Source of the DNA: Lachnospiraceae bacterium
GTDB taxonomy: Bacteria > Bacillota > Clostridia > Lachnospirales > Lachnospiraceae
NCBI GenBank assembly: GCA_910575105.1
Contig: CAJTDK010000015.1
Span: 24,164-88,163, forward strand
DNA: 64,000 nucleotides
Reading direction: 5' to 3'
Shown: positions 1-7,467 of the stretch, in pieces
Numbering within the stretch: the stretch's first letter is position 1
Layout: each line of letters starts with the position of its first letter
Notes under the pieces: model-generated
The model's input: the letters and a program-made list of their open reading frames with translations, nothing else
Databases searched by the model: none
Told to the model about the DNA's origin: nothing
Program-made: the position numbers and the translations under genes

Positions 1-304
1 GGCAAAGGAGGAGAATCAGACGAGGGCGGCAGTGAGCATGGAGAAGGCATGTTCGCTGGACAAAAAGCTGATCTTTGCCGTTGGTAATGCGCCGACTGCG
101 CTGATCCGCCTGTGCGGGCTGATCCGGGAGGGACGCATGATGCCGGAGCTGGTGATCGGAGTGCCCGTGGGCTTTGTAAATGTAGTGCAGTCGAAAGAAA
201 TGGTTCTGACTCTTGAAGATGTGCCGTATATTGTAGCACAGGGAAGGAAAGGCGGGAGCAATATCGCGGCATGTATCTGCAATGCATTGATCTATCAGCT
301 GTAA
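1..304 (+). CDS. cbiC: Precorrin-8X methylmutase, C-terminal part (cut by window edge)
   Basis: This frame is open from the first base of the window, so the N-terminal half, including the catalytic histidine region, lies outside. The visible part carries the family signature in order: GNAPTAL, IGVPVGFV followed by SKE, and GRKGGS near the end before the final helix. CbiC/CobH moves the C-11 methyl group to C-12 of precorrin-8 during corrin-ring synthesis for vitamin B12 and is a cytoplasmic enzyme. It therefore suggests that a cobalamin synthesis operon lies to the left. The stop is followed by an unrelated gene whose open frame overlaps it, so this is probably the last cobalamin gene on this side. 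Confidence 0.93.
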   Translation, partial: AKEENQTRAAVSMEKACSLDKKLIFAVGNAPTALIRLCGLIREGRMMPELVIGVPVGFVNVVQSKEMVLTLEDVPYIVAQGRKGGSNIAACICNALIYQL

Positions 305-1371
305 AAAGGGAAGGATATTGGGATGAAGCGGCGCTTCTTTGTTACCGCAGGGAGACAGGAAGGCGCCTGGCAGAGTGCGGCATAAGTATTGAAGTGAAGC
401 CAGGGAACGGGAAAAAAGAAGGGACAAAAGACGCAGCAGAGCGAAAGCTGGCCTTATGTCAGCAGGAGGCCAGGCGGATCGGCTCCGGACTGTACCGCAA
501 GATGTTCGCGGCAAGCGGGTACAATGCGCGGGCAAAGGCGAAGCTTCCCATCCGACAGATGGGCGGTTTGATTGACGGGCATGGGATGCTGCAGCTTACG
601 CGGCTTCAGATCCAGGCCGACCCGGAAAGCGGCAGGATTACCGGCATGGCGGCAGGAGACGGCGGTTACTGGTTTGACGGGAATATGGATCCTGACGGTC
701 CCTTTTTGGGGGAGTATGCCCGTACGGTGATCGAAGCCTACGGCGAAAGAGGGATCGACTGCCCGGATGTCCATCAATTCCGGATGTATATCGATTTTCA
801 CAATATCTGCTATATCCGCACACATTTTAAAGGCAGCTCAGATTTTCAGAAGCTTAAGGCTTATGCCAGAAAGACGGGGCGGCGCCTGGACTTTTTCTCC
901 AGCTCAAGGCTCCATAACCGGAAGCTTAAGAAGGATCTGGGCAGGCGGAAGAGACAGACGAATGACAAGGTGAAAAGCAGCAGCGGACTGTCGGAATTCA
1001 TCATACGGATGTGCCCCGACGAGTACGGGCCGGCCGGCCAGTTCGTGACCCAGTGGGATTACCTGCGGGCCATCCGGCAGACGGGCAGGATAGACAGCAA
1101 TCCGGCCGGCTATACAGTAAAGGAGTATAAGCCGATCGTAGAGACCGAATCCTTTAATTACTGCAAAAATGACAGGGTGAAGGTCGGGGGGAGGCGAGGA
1201 CTTCACACTTTGCTTGACGTGAAGCCAGCCAATGGAAAGACCGGATATGAGAACGACCTGAAAAAGGAAGGAAAAAAATACTGGGTAGCGGATAAGGCGT
1301 ATAAGGAAGAATTTACGGGGAAAGACATCCTGAGAGGGAATATGCTGATGCCTTTTTGGTTAAAGAAGTAA
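271..1371 (+). CDS. DUF3114-like protein of unknown function
   Basis: The open frame is 366 codons, but the true start is unclear. The ATG at 271 lies inside the end of cbiC, has no good ribosome-binding site, and the next in-frame methionine is near residue 79. The N-terminal 40 residues look non-conserved. The central and C-terminal parts (GQFVTQWDYLRAI, ESFNYC, LHTLLDVKPA) resemble, from memory, streptococcal DUF3114 proteins; no catalytic role is known for that family. There is no signal peptide and no membrane segment, and the protein is very basic in the middle (KKDLGRRKR). It could be the remaining effector end of a larger toxin-like protein, but that is only a guess. A bidirectional hairpin follows. 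Confidence 0.5.
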   Translation: MYLQCIDLSAVKREGYWDEAALLCYRRETGRRLAECGISIEVKPGNGKKEGTKDAAERKLALCQQEARRIGSGLYRKMFAASGYNARAKAKLPIRQMGGLIDGHGMLQLTRLQIQADPESGRITGMAAGDGGYWFDGNMDPDGPFLGEYARTVIEAYGERGIDCPDVHQFRMYIDFHNICYIRTHFKGSSDFQKLKAYARKTGRRLDFFSSSRLHNRKLKKDLGRRKRQTNDKVKSSSGLSEFIIRMCPDEYGPAGQFVTQWDYLRAIRQTGRIDSNPAGYTVKEYKPIVETESFNYCKNDRVKVGGRRGLHTLLDVKPANGKTGYENDLKKEGKKYWVADKAYKEEFTGKDILRGNMLMPFWLKK

Positions 1372-1411
1372 GTGTCTAAAGGAACAGTTTTTAATAGAAT
1401 TTAACGCAAGA

Positions 1412-1460
1412 AAAAACAGCGGGAAAGTCACCGGCAGGGGTGTTCATTTCCGCTGTTTTT
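1412..1460. terminator. Bidirectional hairpin terminator
   Basis: The arms AAAAACAGCGG and CCGCTGTTTTT are exact inverted repeats around a 27-nt loop, with A and T runs on the outer sides. It can end the DUF3114-like gene from the left and the Spo0A-C-like gene from the right. Confidence 0.6.
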
Positions 1461-1479
1461 ATGCCTATGCACCACATAT

Positions 1480-1728
1480 TCAAAGATTCGGATACCAGCG
1501 CAACAGATCGCCGCGCCCTTCGGCCTCGATCCGCTCTACCGCATACCGGAGCCACTCCTCCGGCGTGGGTATCTTCCCCGCGCGGGGTATCCTTTCCCAT
1601 TGCGCCCGCTTCTCCGGGTCAGGGTCATTCATTCCGGCCTCAATGCGGGCCGAGATAATCGCCCGCATTTCTTCCACCGTGATATTCCTTTCACGGGCCA
1701 GCCTTTCAAATACAGTTTCTTCTTCCAT
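1480..1728 (-). CDS. Small Spo0A-C-terminal-like protein
   Basis: This 82-residue protein starts at ATG 1728 behind a GGGAGG site. It resembles small clostridial mobile-element proteins annotated as Spo0A C-terminal domain-like: a helical N-terminus (VFERLARERNITVEEMRAII) followed by NDPDPEKRAQW, a basic IPRAGKIPTPEEW stretch and a last helix. Full Spo0A has a receiver domain, which is absent here, so it is not a sporulation master regulator. It is transcribed divergently from the XRE regulator at 1885, and the pair shares the repeat-rich intergenic region. A DNA-binding role on the island is plausible but inferred. Confidence 0.6.
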   Translation of the reverse strand: MEEETVFERLARERNITVEEMRAIISARIEAGMNDPDPEKRAQWERIPRAGKIPTPEEWLRYAVERIEAEGRGDLLRWYPNL

Positions 1729-1768
1729 AACAGCAAGCCTCCCGATTTTTTATGAATAGTATACCCGC

Positions 1769-1857
1769 CTGTCTACCACGCTATAACAGAACAACTCCCT
1801 TTTGGGAAATAGTCTGTCTACCGATTGTGACTATTATAGCACCCTTTTGGGAATTAG
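1769..1857. repeat. Two tandem 44-bp units between divergent regulators
   Basis: The units at 1769-1812 and 1814-1857 each begin CTGTCTACC and end CCCTTTTGGGAAWTAG, with a diverged 19-bp middle of the same length. Each end carries a CCC-tttt-GGG dyad. The placement suggests a double operator for the XRE regulator. On the minus strand an extended -10 (TGCTATAAT, 1834-1842) lies within the second unit and could drive the Spo0A-C-like gene. Confidence 0.55.
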
Positions 1858-1884
1858 AATAGATACAGATAGGCAGGTGATGGC

Positions 1885-2187
1885 ATGGATGCGCAGAAAC
1901 GCATAAAACAGCTCATGGAGGAACGGGGCTGGACGGATTACCGCTTGGCGAAGGAATCCGGCCTTTCCCATTCCACCGTTACAAATATGTTCAACAGAAA
2001 TAATGCGCCGACGCTGCCGACCTTAGAGGCGGTATGCGGGGCGTTTGGTATAACTTTATCGCAATTCTTCTCCGATGGAAACGGCCCGGCGGAATTTACC
2101 GAAGAACAGCGCACCCTGTTTTCAAAATGGAGTACCTTAAACGACGAGCAGAAAAAAGCCCTACTCGCCCTTATCAATACCATGTGA
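1885..2187 (+). CDS. XRE-family helix-turn-helix regulator
   Basis: This is a 100-residue protein. The lambda-repressor-type fold occupies residues 5-60, with the recognition region at YRLAKESGLSHSTVTNMFNR. A short acidic C-terminal tail follows (EEQRTLFSKWSTLNDEQKKALLALI), typical of small phage or ICE repressors of this kind. The start ATG at 1885 follows GGCAGGTGATGGC. It is divergent from the Spo0A-C-like gene across the tandem 44-bp repeats, which are likely operators, and convergent with the serine recombinase, with a shared terminator between. It probably controls its own promoter and that of its neighbour. Confidence 0.85.
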   Translation: MDAQKRIKQLMEERGWTDYRLAKESGLSHSTVTNMFNRNNAPTLPTLEAVCGAFGITLSQFFSDGNGPAEFTEEQRTLFSKWSTLNDEQKKALLALINTM

Positions 2188-2196
2188 ACGACGAAA

Positions 2197-2233
2197 AGCC
2201 CGCAGGCTCCGGAATAGAACCTGCGGGCTGTTT
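2197..2233. terminator. Bidirectional terminator between XRE gene and recombinase
   Basis: The 10-bp perfect arms AGCCCGCAGG and CCTGCGGGCT are separated by 13 nt, with a short T/A-rich edge. It sits exactly between two convergent genes. Confidence 0.7.
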
Positions 2234-2234
2234 A

Positions 2235-3745
2235 CTATGCCGCCTCCCATGCTTCCTTTTTAATTGTTACCTGTGTCCCGTCGCGGAAAATAAAGGCCAT
2301 CCGCTTATCCTCAAATACTGTTACCATATCCACCGTGGAATACCAAAGCTCCTCGTCAAATTCTGTCACCAGCCCGGCATACTGGCCCATGCGCTCCATG
2401 AACATCTGGATTTTGACCTTCTTGGCATTGCGCTCCAAGCAGATGTCCTCAATTTCAGCCAGCCGGTTCCGGGCCTTTTCAAAGCGGGCGCAGTAGCCTT
2501 CATATTTGCGCTGGTATTCTTCCTGATCCTGCGCCTTATGCGCATTTTCGGAAATGGCCTTTTTTATCAGCTCTGTTACCACGTCGGCCTCGTTCTGTAA
2601 TTCCCCGCGTTCTGCGTCAAGGTCGGAGGTATCGGTAAGGGCCTCGATCACCTCGTTATATGCCGCCATTATTTCTGCCCGGTCATGCAGGACGGCATTG
2701 AAGGCGGAAAGGAAAGCCGCTTTGATCTCCGCTTCTGTTAAATGGGGCGTATGGCAATGTCCGCCCTTATATTTGTTGTTACATTGCCAGATCAGGCGGC
2801 GGTACTCGGTGTTGGAATCCCATATTTTACTGCCATACTGGCCGCCACATTCCCCGCAGAAAATTTTCCCGCTGAAAGGATGGACGCTGCTCGTCCAGTG
2901 GCCGTCGGTCTTGCGCTGTTTCCATTCATACTGCACAAGGTCAAATACTTCCGGCGGAATGATGGCCGGATGGCTGTTCTCTACATAATACTGCGGCACC
3001 TCGCCCTCATTGACCTTTACCTTCTTGCTGAGAAAATCCACCGTGAATTTTTTCTGCAGGCGGGCATCGCCCTTGTATTTCTCATTCGTGAGAATACTTT
3101 CCACGGTCTTACTCCGCCAGATAGTTTTCCCTCCCGGTGTTGGGATACCCTCGCCGGTCAGATAGGCAGCGATTGCAGAGGGAGATTTCCCATAAAGGAA
3201 CAGCCGGAAAATAAGCTGCACAATCTGCGCTTCTTTTTCAATGATCTCCGGCAGGCCGTTTTCGCCCCGTTTATATCCGAGGAACCGGCCATAGGGCAGG
3301 CTTACTTTCCCGTCGGCAAAGCGCTTGCGCTGGCCCCATGTCACATTCTCAGAAATGGAGCGGCTTTCTTCCTGCGCCAGCGAGGACATGATGGTAATAA
3401 GCAGCTCGCCTTTGCCGTCAAGGGTATGGATATTTTCTTTCTCAAAAAATACCTCAATTCCTTTTTCTTTGAGCTTCCGTACAGTGGTTAAGGTATCCAC
3501 CGTATTGCGGGCAAACCGGCTGATCGACTTGGTAATGATAAGGTCAATTTTTCCGGCCAGTGCGTCGGCCACCATGCGGTTAAAGCCTTCGCGCTTTTTG
3601 GTATTCGTTGCGGAAATGCCCTCGTCGGTATAGACCGCCACAAATTCCCATTCTTCCTTTGACTGGATATAGCGGGTATAATAGTCCACCTGCGCCTCAT
3701 AGCTGGTAAGCTGTTCTTCATTGTTGGTGGATACACGGGCATAGA
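2235..3745 (-). pseudogene. Large serine recombinase missing its start
   Basis: The readable frame holds a nearly whole large serine recombinase: resolvase domain (YARVSTNNEEQLTSYEAQ with the catalytic serine, then KSISRFARNT), the recombinase domain (SLPYGRFLGYKRGE), a zinc-ribbon segment (FCGECGGQYGS, CNNKYKGGHC) and a coiled C-terminus ending TIKKEAWEAA. The frame is open back to a TAA at 3798, but there is no start codon before the YARVS motif. The first usable start is a GTG at 3689, which would remove the catalytic serine. Just upstream the DNA switches to a lipoprotein gene read in another frame, so the true N-terminus was lost at a junction near 3745. Such enzymes integrate and excise ICEs; this one is probably inactive. 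Confidence 0.82.
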
Positions 3746-3979
3746 ATTTCCTTCTGTATTGCTGTCGGAATCGGTGTCTGCTTCTTCCTGCTGTGCGTTA
3801 TCGGCGGAAGCTACTTCATCTGCCGGAACCGTATTCAAACCAGTGTCATTTTCCTTTTCCGATATTTCCAACGTGCTTTCTGCTTCCTGCTGTGTGGTGT
3901 TTCCAGAAGCACTGTTCCCACAGGCAGTAAGAGAAAATGCCATAATTCCAATCATCATAAACGAAAGTATTTTTTTCAT
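3746..3979 (-). pseudogene. Lipoprotein (flavodoxin-type) fragment, cut at the recombinase junction
   Basis: A good start (ATG 3979, AGGAGGT 7 nt upstream) opens a lipoprotein signal peptide (KKILSFMMIGIMAFSLTAC, lipobox LTAC) and an acidic, Ser/Thr/Glu-rich linker. After about 78 residues (SNTEGNS) the sequence runs into recombinase DNA in the wrong frame and continues as nonsense to 3488. In Clostridia, a lipoprotein of this form usually continues into a flavodoxin domain and is encoded beside an aldo-keto reductase, an acetyltransferase and similar genes, which fits the neighbourhood. The flavodoxin identity is inferred from context and linker style, because no flavodoxin domain remains. 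It was probably the last gene of the operon starting near 5774. Confidence 0.6.
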
Positions 3980-3991
3980 TGCAGGCACCTC

Positions 3992-4495
3992 CTACATTTC
4001 TAATTTGCGGATTACCCGTGCTGGATTTCCAGCAACCACAGTATTTGCCTCTATGTCCTTTGTAACGACAGCTCCGGCGGCAACTACCGCATTTTCGCCG
4101 ACTGTGACACCGGGCAGAATAACCGCCCTTGCACCAATCCACGCATTCTTTTTGATGTGGATTTTCCCGCAGAGCAATACCCAATGGTCTGCAAAATCAT
4201 GATTTGCTGTAAGCAGTGCCACTTCTGGGCCAATCATCACATCATCCTCAATCTCAATGCTCCCTCTCGCCATACAAGTCAGGTTATGATTGATAATTAC
4301 ATTTTTCCCGATTTTAACATTCTTCGCCAAATCAATCTGCATAGGAGGGAAGATGACGCTTCCCTCCGGCAATGGCGATTCAAAAAGTTCGTCTGTCAGC
4401 AGCCGCCCTTCCTCGGAATGAGGTTCGGTCTGGTTGATATGAAAGCACAGTTTTCCGCATCTGTGGATTTCGTGGACGGAAGCCTGATACCCGGT
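3992..4495 (-). pseudogene. Hexapeptide-repeat O-acetyltransferase, N-terminus lost
   Basis: The C-terminal left-handed beta-helix domain is intact: repeated hexapeptides such as IGKNVI, IGPEVA and VGENAV, the acceptor-site histidine in TANHDF, and the end GNPARVIRKLEM. This matches maltose- or galactoside-type O-acetyltransferases that use acetyl-CoA. The frame can be followed upstream of the first ATG (4372) through INQTEPHSEEGRLLTDELF to a stop at 4496, which is genuine family sequence. The natural start is therefore gone and a fusion with the upstream MATE gene lies near 4490. An internal start at 4372 could still give a 126-residue helix-only protein. Confidence 0.78.
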
Positions 4496-4787
4496 TTACT
4501 CCCTGCTCGTCTTTTTCCCCTAACTTCTTTGATAAAATGGAATTGACACCTACTCCGATACCAATACCGACACCAAGCACCAGATACTGTACCGGCATAC
4601 AGAGGGAAATCGCCGTAAGCGCCGCATCTCCAAGCTGTGCCACATACATACTGTCTACCAGACCATACAATACCTGCACGAACATAGAAAAGATCAATGG
4701 AAGGGACATTTTTCTTAAAAGCTTTCCTACCGGGAGCGTCCCCATTTCATTCTCCTGCAGGACTGCTGTTTCTGCATTTTTGCTCAT
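4490..4787 (-). pseudogene. MATE efflux transporter fragment (first ~95 residues)
   Basis: A good start (ATG 4787, AGGAGG upstream) begins a typical MATE protein: LPVGKLLRKMSLPLIFSMFV, a first membrane helix, YGLVDSMYVAQLGDAALTAIS and a second hydrophobic segment. MATE proteins are about 450 residues with 12 membrane spans. Here the family sequence stops after KKLGEKDEQGVNRV and the frame enters acetyltransferase DNA out of frame, ending at 4380. A deletion has removed most of the transporter and the start of the next gene. The product would be non-functional. It follows the AKR stop by 12 nt, as expected for an operon. Confidence 0.8.
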
Positions 4788-4799
4788 AATTGTTTCCTC

Positions 4800-5699
4800 C
4801 TAATGAATCCGGTAATTGCCAAACATACGGGCAAGCTCCGGACTGTCATGTTCAAAAAATAATTCCCTACCGCCCTCCATTTTCTGGATTGCAGTCATAT
4901 CATCCTTTGTCAGCCGGAAATCCCACACATCATAATTTTCTCTGATACGGGAAGGCTTCGAGGATTTCGGAACCACCGCAACACCACGCTCTATGTTCCA
5001 TCTTAAAATAACCTGTGCCGGAGTTTTTCCGTATTTCTGCCCTATGTCGGCCAGCACCTTATCCCGGAAAATATTATTACGCCCCTCCGCAAACGGAGCC
5101 CACCCTTCCGGCTGGACACCGAGGTTTTTCATTTCCTGCACCGCTTTTTCCTGACTGTAAAAAGGGTGTATTTCCACTTGATTCACATGAGGCGTGATCC
5201 GGTTGTGCATGGATAAATCCACAAGCCTGCCGCTGTTTAAGTTTGATACACCGATTGCTCGAACCTTTCCCTCCTCATAAAGTTTTTCCATTGCCCTCCA
5301 TGCGCCGTAAATATCGCCAAGCGGCTGGTGGATCAGAAACAGGTCTACATATTCAAGACCGAGATTTCTAAGGGACTGTTCATAAGCTGCCTTTGCGTGC
5401 CTTTCGTCTGCGTCCTGCACCCAAAGTTTGGTGGTGATAAACAGCTTTTCTCTATCTATCCCGCTATCCCTGATTCCTTTACCCACCGCAGCCTCATTCC
5501 CATAAATTGCTGCCGTGTCAATCATCCGATACCCTGCGTCCACCGCTTCACAGATTGCCCGGACACATTCATTCCCGTGCATGTGCATCACGCCCAAGCC
5601 AATCATAGGCATCTGTATGCCATTGCTTAATATGGTAAATTCTTTTGTTTCCGCTTTATGATCTTCCTTTGGAAGATGATTTCCGAAGATATTTTTCAA
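4800..5699 (-). CDS. Aldo-keto reductase
   Basis: This NAD(P)H-dependent carbonyl reductase has a TIM-barrel fold and is about 299 residues long. The catalytic tetrad is visible: Asp and Tyr in MIDTAAIYGNE, Lys in TTKLW, His in LFLIHQP. The cofactor-binding end (VVPKSSKPSRIREN) is also present. The longest frame starts at ATG 5753, but that codon has no ribosome-binding site. The TTG at 5699 lies 8 nt behind a perfect AAGGAGG and begins just before conserved sequence, so it is preferred. It is the first and only intact gene of a four-gene operon and has its own sigma-A-like promoter. The TetR gene is divergent. Substrate unknown. Confidence 0.9.
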   Translation of the reverse strand: MKNIFGNHLPKEDHKAETKEFTILSNGIQMPMIGLGVMHMHGNECVRAICEAVDAGYRMIDTAAIYGNEAAVGKGIRDSGIDREKLFITTKLWVQDADERHAKAAYEQSLRNLGLEYVDLFLIHQPLGDIYGAWRAMEKLYEEGKVRAIGVSNLNSGRLVDLSMHNRITPHVNQVEIHPFYSQEKAVQEMKNLGVQPEGWAPFAEGRNNIFRDKVLADIGQKYGKTPAQVILRWNIERGVAVVPKSSKPSRIRENYDVWDFRLTKDDMTAIQKMEGGRELFFEHDSPELARMFGNYRIH

Positions 5700-5707
5700 G
5701 AACGTCG

Positions 5708-5714
5708 CCTCCTT
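5708..5714 (-). promoter_or_regulatory. Ribosome-binding site that fixes a TTG start
   Basis: AAGGAGG on the minus strand is followed by 8 nt and then TTG at 5699-5697, in frame with the reductase. The annotated-looking ATG 18 codons upstream has nothing comparable. Confidence 0.65.
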
Positions 5715-5741
5715 GACTTTTTCTTGCAACTGTGTTACTAT
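5713..5741 (+). promoter_or_regulatory. Sigma-A-like promoter toward the TetR gene
   Basis: TTGACT (5713-5718), 17-nt spacer, TACTAT (5736-5741). The predicted start near 5748 is 140 nt upstream of the TetR ATG. Confidence 0.4.
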
Positions 5742-5749
5742 TTCATTGT

Positions 5750-5763
5750 GCAACTTAGGTTGC
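5750..5763. promoter_or_regulatory. Candidate TetR operator
   Basis: GCAAC-ttag-GTTGC is a perfect 5-bp-arm dyad. It lies just inside both predicted transcription starts (near 5748 on plus, near 5774 on minus), a position where a bound repressor could block both promoters. Confidence 0.35.
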
Positions 5764-5780
5764 TTATTTCTTATAAAAGC

Positions 5781-5809
5781 ATTATATCTTTTGTCGGAAA
5801 CAAAAACAA
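5781..5809 (-). promoter_or_regulatory. Strong sigma-A-like promoter for the aldo-keto reductase operon
   Basis: TTGTTT (rc 5804-5809), 17-nt spacer, perfect TATAAT (rc 5781-5786). The leader of about 75 nt runs across the GCAAC/GTTGC dyad to the TTG start. Confidence 0.6.
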
Positions 5810-5888
5810 CGGGCAGTATTTATAAAAGAGTGGAATATGCCACACTATTTGCAAAAAGGTTGCATATCACAAGATTGGAGGAGAAAAT

Positions 5889-6473
5889 ATGCTATTAAAT
5901 GGCACAGAAGATTTAAGGGTGCAAAAAACAATAGAAGCCATTCATAAAACTTTTGAAGAAATGATCTGTGAAATGGACTATGAAAAAATTACAGTCAAAG
6001 AACTTTGTGAACGTGCGCGAATCAACAAAAAAACTTTTTATCGGTACTATGATGTATTAGACGATCTGCTTTCAGAATTACAAAATATAATGACGCGAGA
6101 GTATCTTGAGCGAATTGCAGATTATCGAATACCAGAAGAATTAGACAAGATAAATCGGGAATTTTTTCTATATTCCGTTGAGAAAGGACTGGTATACGAA
6201 AAAATCACCTGCAGTGGAAGTTATAACTATATCCGAAACAAAATGGTAAATAATGTGATGAGTTCTACATGGGGAAAATCCACATGGCTTCAATTATTAG
6301 ATACTTACAAGCAAAATATCCTATTAGGGTTTGTGCAAAGTGCAAGTGTAGAAATGTACCGAAGATGGGTAACTGACGGTAAAAAAATTCCTTTGGAAGA
6401 AATTATTGAAATCTCAAATCAGCTCCTATGTGCTGGCGTGAATGGATTTGTCGAGTATAATATGCCTTTATAA
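5889..6473 (+). CDS. TetR/AcrR-family regulator
   Basis: The protein has 194 residues and starts at ATG 5889 behind GGAGGAGAAAAT. The N-terminal helix-turn-helix is clear (YEKITVKELCERARINKKTFYRYYDVLDDLL), followed by an all-helical ligand-binding domain without recognisable ligand residues. The gene is noticeably AT-rich compared with the neighbouring cassettes. It is divergent from the aldo-keto reductase operon, and the shared intergenic region has overlapping opposed promoters with a small dyad between them. It most likely represses that operon and itself; the ligand is unknown. Confidence 0.88.
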   Translation: MLLNGTEDLRVQKTIEAIHKTFEEMICEMDYEKITVKELCERARINKKTFYRYYDVLDDLLSELQNIMTREYLERIADYRIPEELDKINREFFLYSVEKGLVYEKITCSGSYNYIRNKMVNNVMSSTWGKSTWLQLLDTYKQNILLGFVQSASVEMYRRWVTDGKKIPLEEIIEISNQLLCAGVNGFVEYNMPL

Positions 6474-6526
6474 GCCTTTAATCAATTTACTTATATTGTT
6501 GTGACAAAATTTCTTTGAAAAAAGCC

Positions 6527-6564
6527 TTGTCTTTCCACCCAAAATGTGTAAGCTGTCACTCACA
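6527..6564 (+). promoter_or_regulatory. Cassette module copy 1 (promoter-like, fixed spacing)
   Basis: TTGTCT (6527-6532), 16 nt, TAAGCT (6549-6554), inside the conserved core TGTAAGCTGTCACTCACA (6547-6564). In this copy the core is enclosed by GCCTTGT (6524-6530) and ACAAGGC (6562-6568), a perfect 7-bp inverted repeat. Confidence 0.6.
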
Positions 6565-6615
6565 AGGCAAGCAGCCAGTACAAACACACAAACAAAACGA
6601 AAGGTGGAAAACATT

Positions 6616-7317
6616 ATGAAGACAGGAAAAATCACAGCAAAACTGAGGGACGCGGTTCCGGTATGCCTTATGGTAGAGGGACAGGAAGTAAAACGGTACA
6701 AGAACATTGACCTGCCGGATATGCTCAAAGAGGTGGAAATGCTGGACTTCCATTTCAACGTACCGGAGGACGGAAAAATCACTTTTGAAATCAGCTATGC
6801 GCAGGGCGTACTGCCGGAGGTATTCCCGGAGCCGAGGGCAAAAATGACGCGGGCCGAGAAGGCAGCGGCTAAAGCGGCAGCGAAAGCCGCCGCAGAGCAA
6901 GAAGCCGCGGCAGAAGAAAACGCCCCGGCGGCCATGCCGGAAGCCACGCAGGAAGTAACGGCACTGGCAGAGATAAAGCCCTTCGATATAGCGGCCCTGA
7001 TCGCGCCACCCACAACCGAGGAAGCTGCACTGGAAGCAGCGCAGGAAGCCGAAGAAACCACCGAGCAGACGGCGGAAGAATCCGAAGCTGAGGAAACCGG
7101 AAGCATGGAAATCCACTACAATGTAACCGGGCCGCGCAGAAAGGAATTAGCGACCGCAGTAGGGAATTTTATCGGCATGGCTCCGGTATACATGAAAGCC
7201 CCGACCTATGGCTTCGCGGTAAGCAATTACATCATTGACAAGAACGGAACCCTTACCGGAGAAAACAACAAGGCATTGGTGGAAGCGCTTGCAGAGCAGG
7301 GCTTCACCGCCGCATAA
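6616..7317 (+). CDS. Cassette gene 1: Ala/Glu-rich protein with 'virulence-related' C-terminal domain
   Basis: The chosen start is ATG 6616 behind AAAGGTGG; the frame is open further upstream only because it crosses the shared leader. The 233-residue product has three parts: an N-terminal beta-rich domain (1-75), a low-complexity Ala/Glu linker (75-165, with KAAAKAAAKAAAEQEAAAEE), and a C-terminal domain (MEIHYNVTGPRRKELATAVGNF to the end). From memory, that last domain recurs in ICE/phage genes of gut Firmicutes, often labelled 'virulence-related protein' without known function. It is a single-gene unit with the shared module upstream and a hairpin terminator downstream. Confidence 0.72.
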   Translation: MKTGKITAKLRDAVPVCLMVEGQEVKRYKNIDLPDMLKEVEMLDFHFNVPEDGKITFEISYAQGVLPEVFPEPRAKMTRAEKAAAKAAAKAAAEQEAAAEENAPAAMPEATQEVTALAEIKPFDIAALIAPPTTEEAALEAAQEAEETTEQTAEESEAEETGSMEIHYNVTGPRRKELATAVGNFIGMAPVYMKAPTYGFAVSNYIIDKNGTLTGENNKALVEALAEQGFTAA

Positions 7318-7330
7318 GACAGCAATACCG

Positions 7331-7353
7331 GCCCCGCTTCGGCGGGGCTTTTT
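7331..7353 (+). terminator. Terminator of cassette gene 1
   Basis: GCCCCGC-ttcg-GCGGGGC followed by TTTTT: a UUCG-type tetraloop hairpin with a short U run. Confidence 0.85.
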
Positions 7354-7399
7354 GCTGCCCGGATATTCCGGCGAAAATATATTTTAAGCGTTTTAGAGC

Positions 7400-7437
7400 T
7401 TGTCTTTTTCCTAAAAATGTATAAGCTGTCACTCACA
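7400..7437 (+). promoter_or_regulatory. Cassette module copy 2
   Basis: TTGTCT (7400-7405), 16 nt, TAAGCT (7422-7427), core TATAAGCTGTCACTCACA (7420-7437). It is preceded by TTTTAAGCGTTTTAGAGC, shared with copy 3, in which the sequence differs by one base. Confidence 0.6.
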
Positions 7438-7467
7438 TCAACAATACATATAGTAGGGAGGATACAA

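Noticed and set aside
1391..1600. 69-codon minus-strand frame overlapping the Spo0A-C-like gene
   Set aside because: It uses another frame of a better-supported gene and crosses the terminator.
6795..7106. Ala/Ser-rich reading frame on the minus strand
   Set aside because: It is the antisense of the Ala/Glu-rich linker of cassette gene 1; low complexity gives a long open frame by chance.
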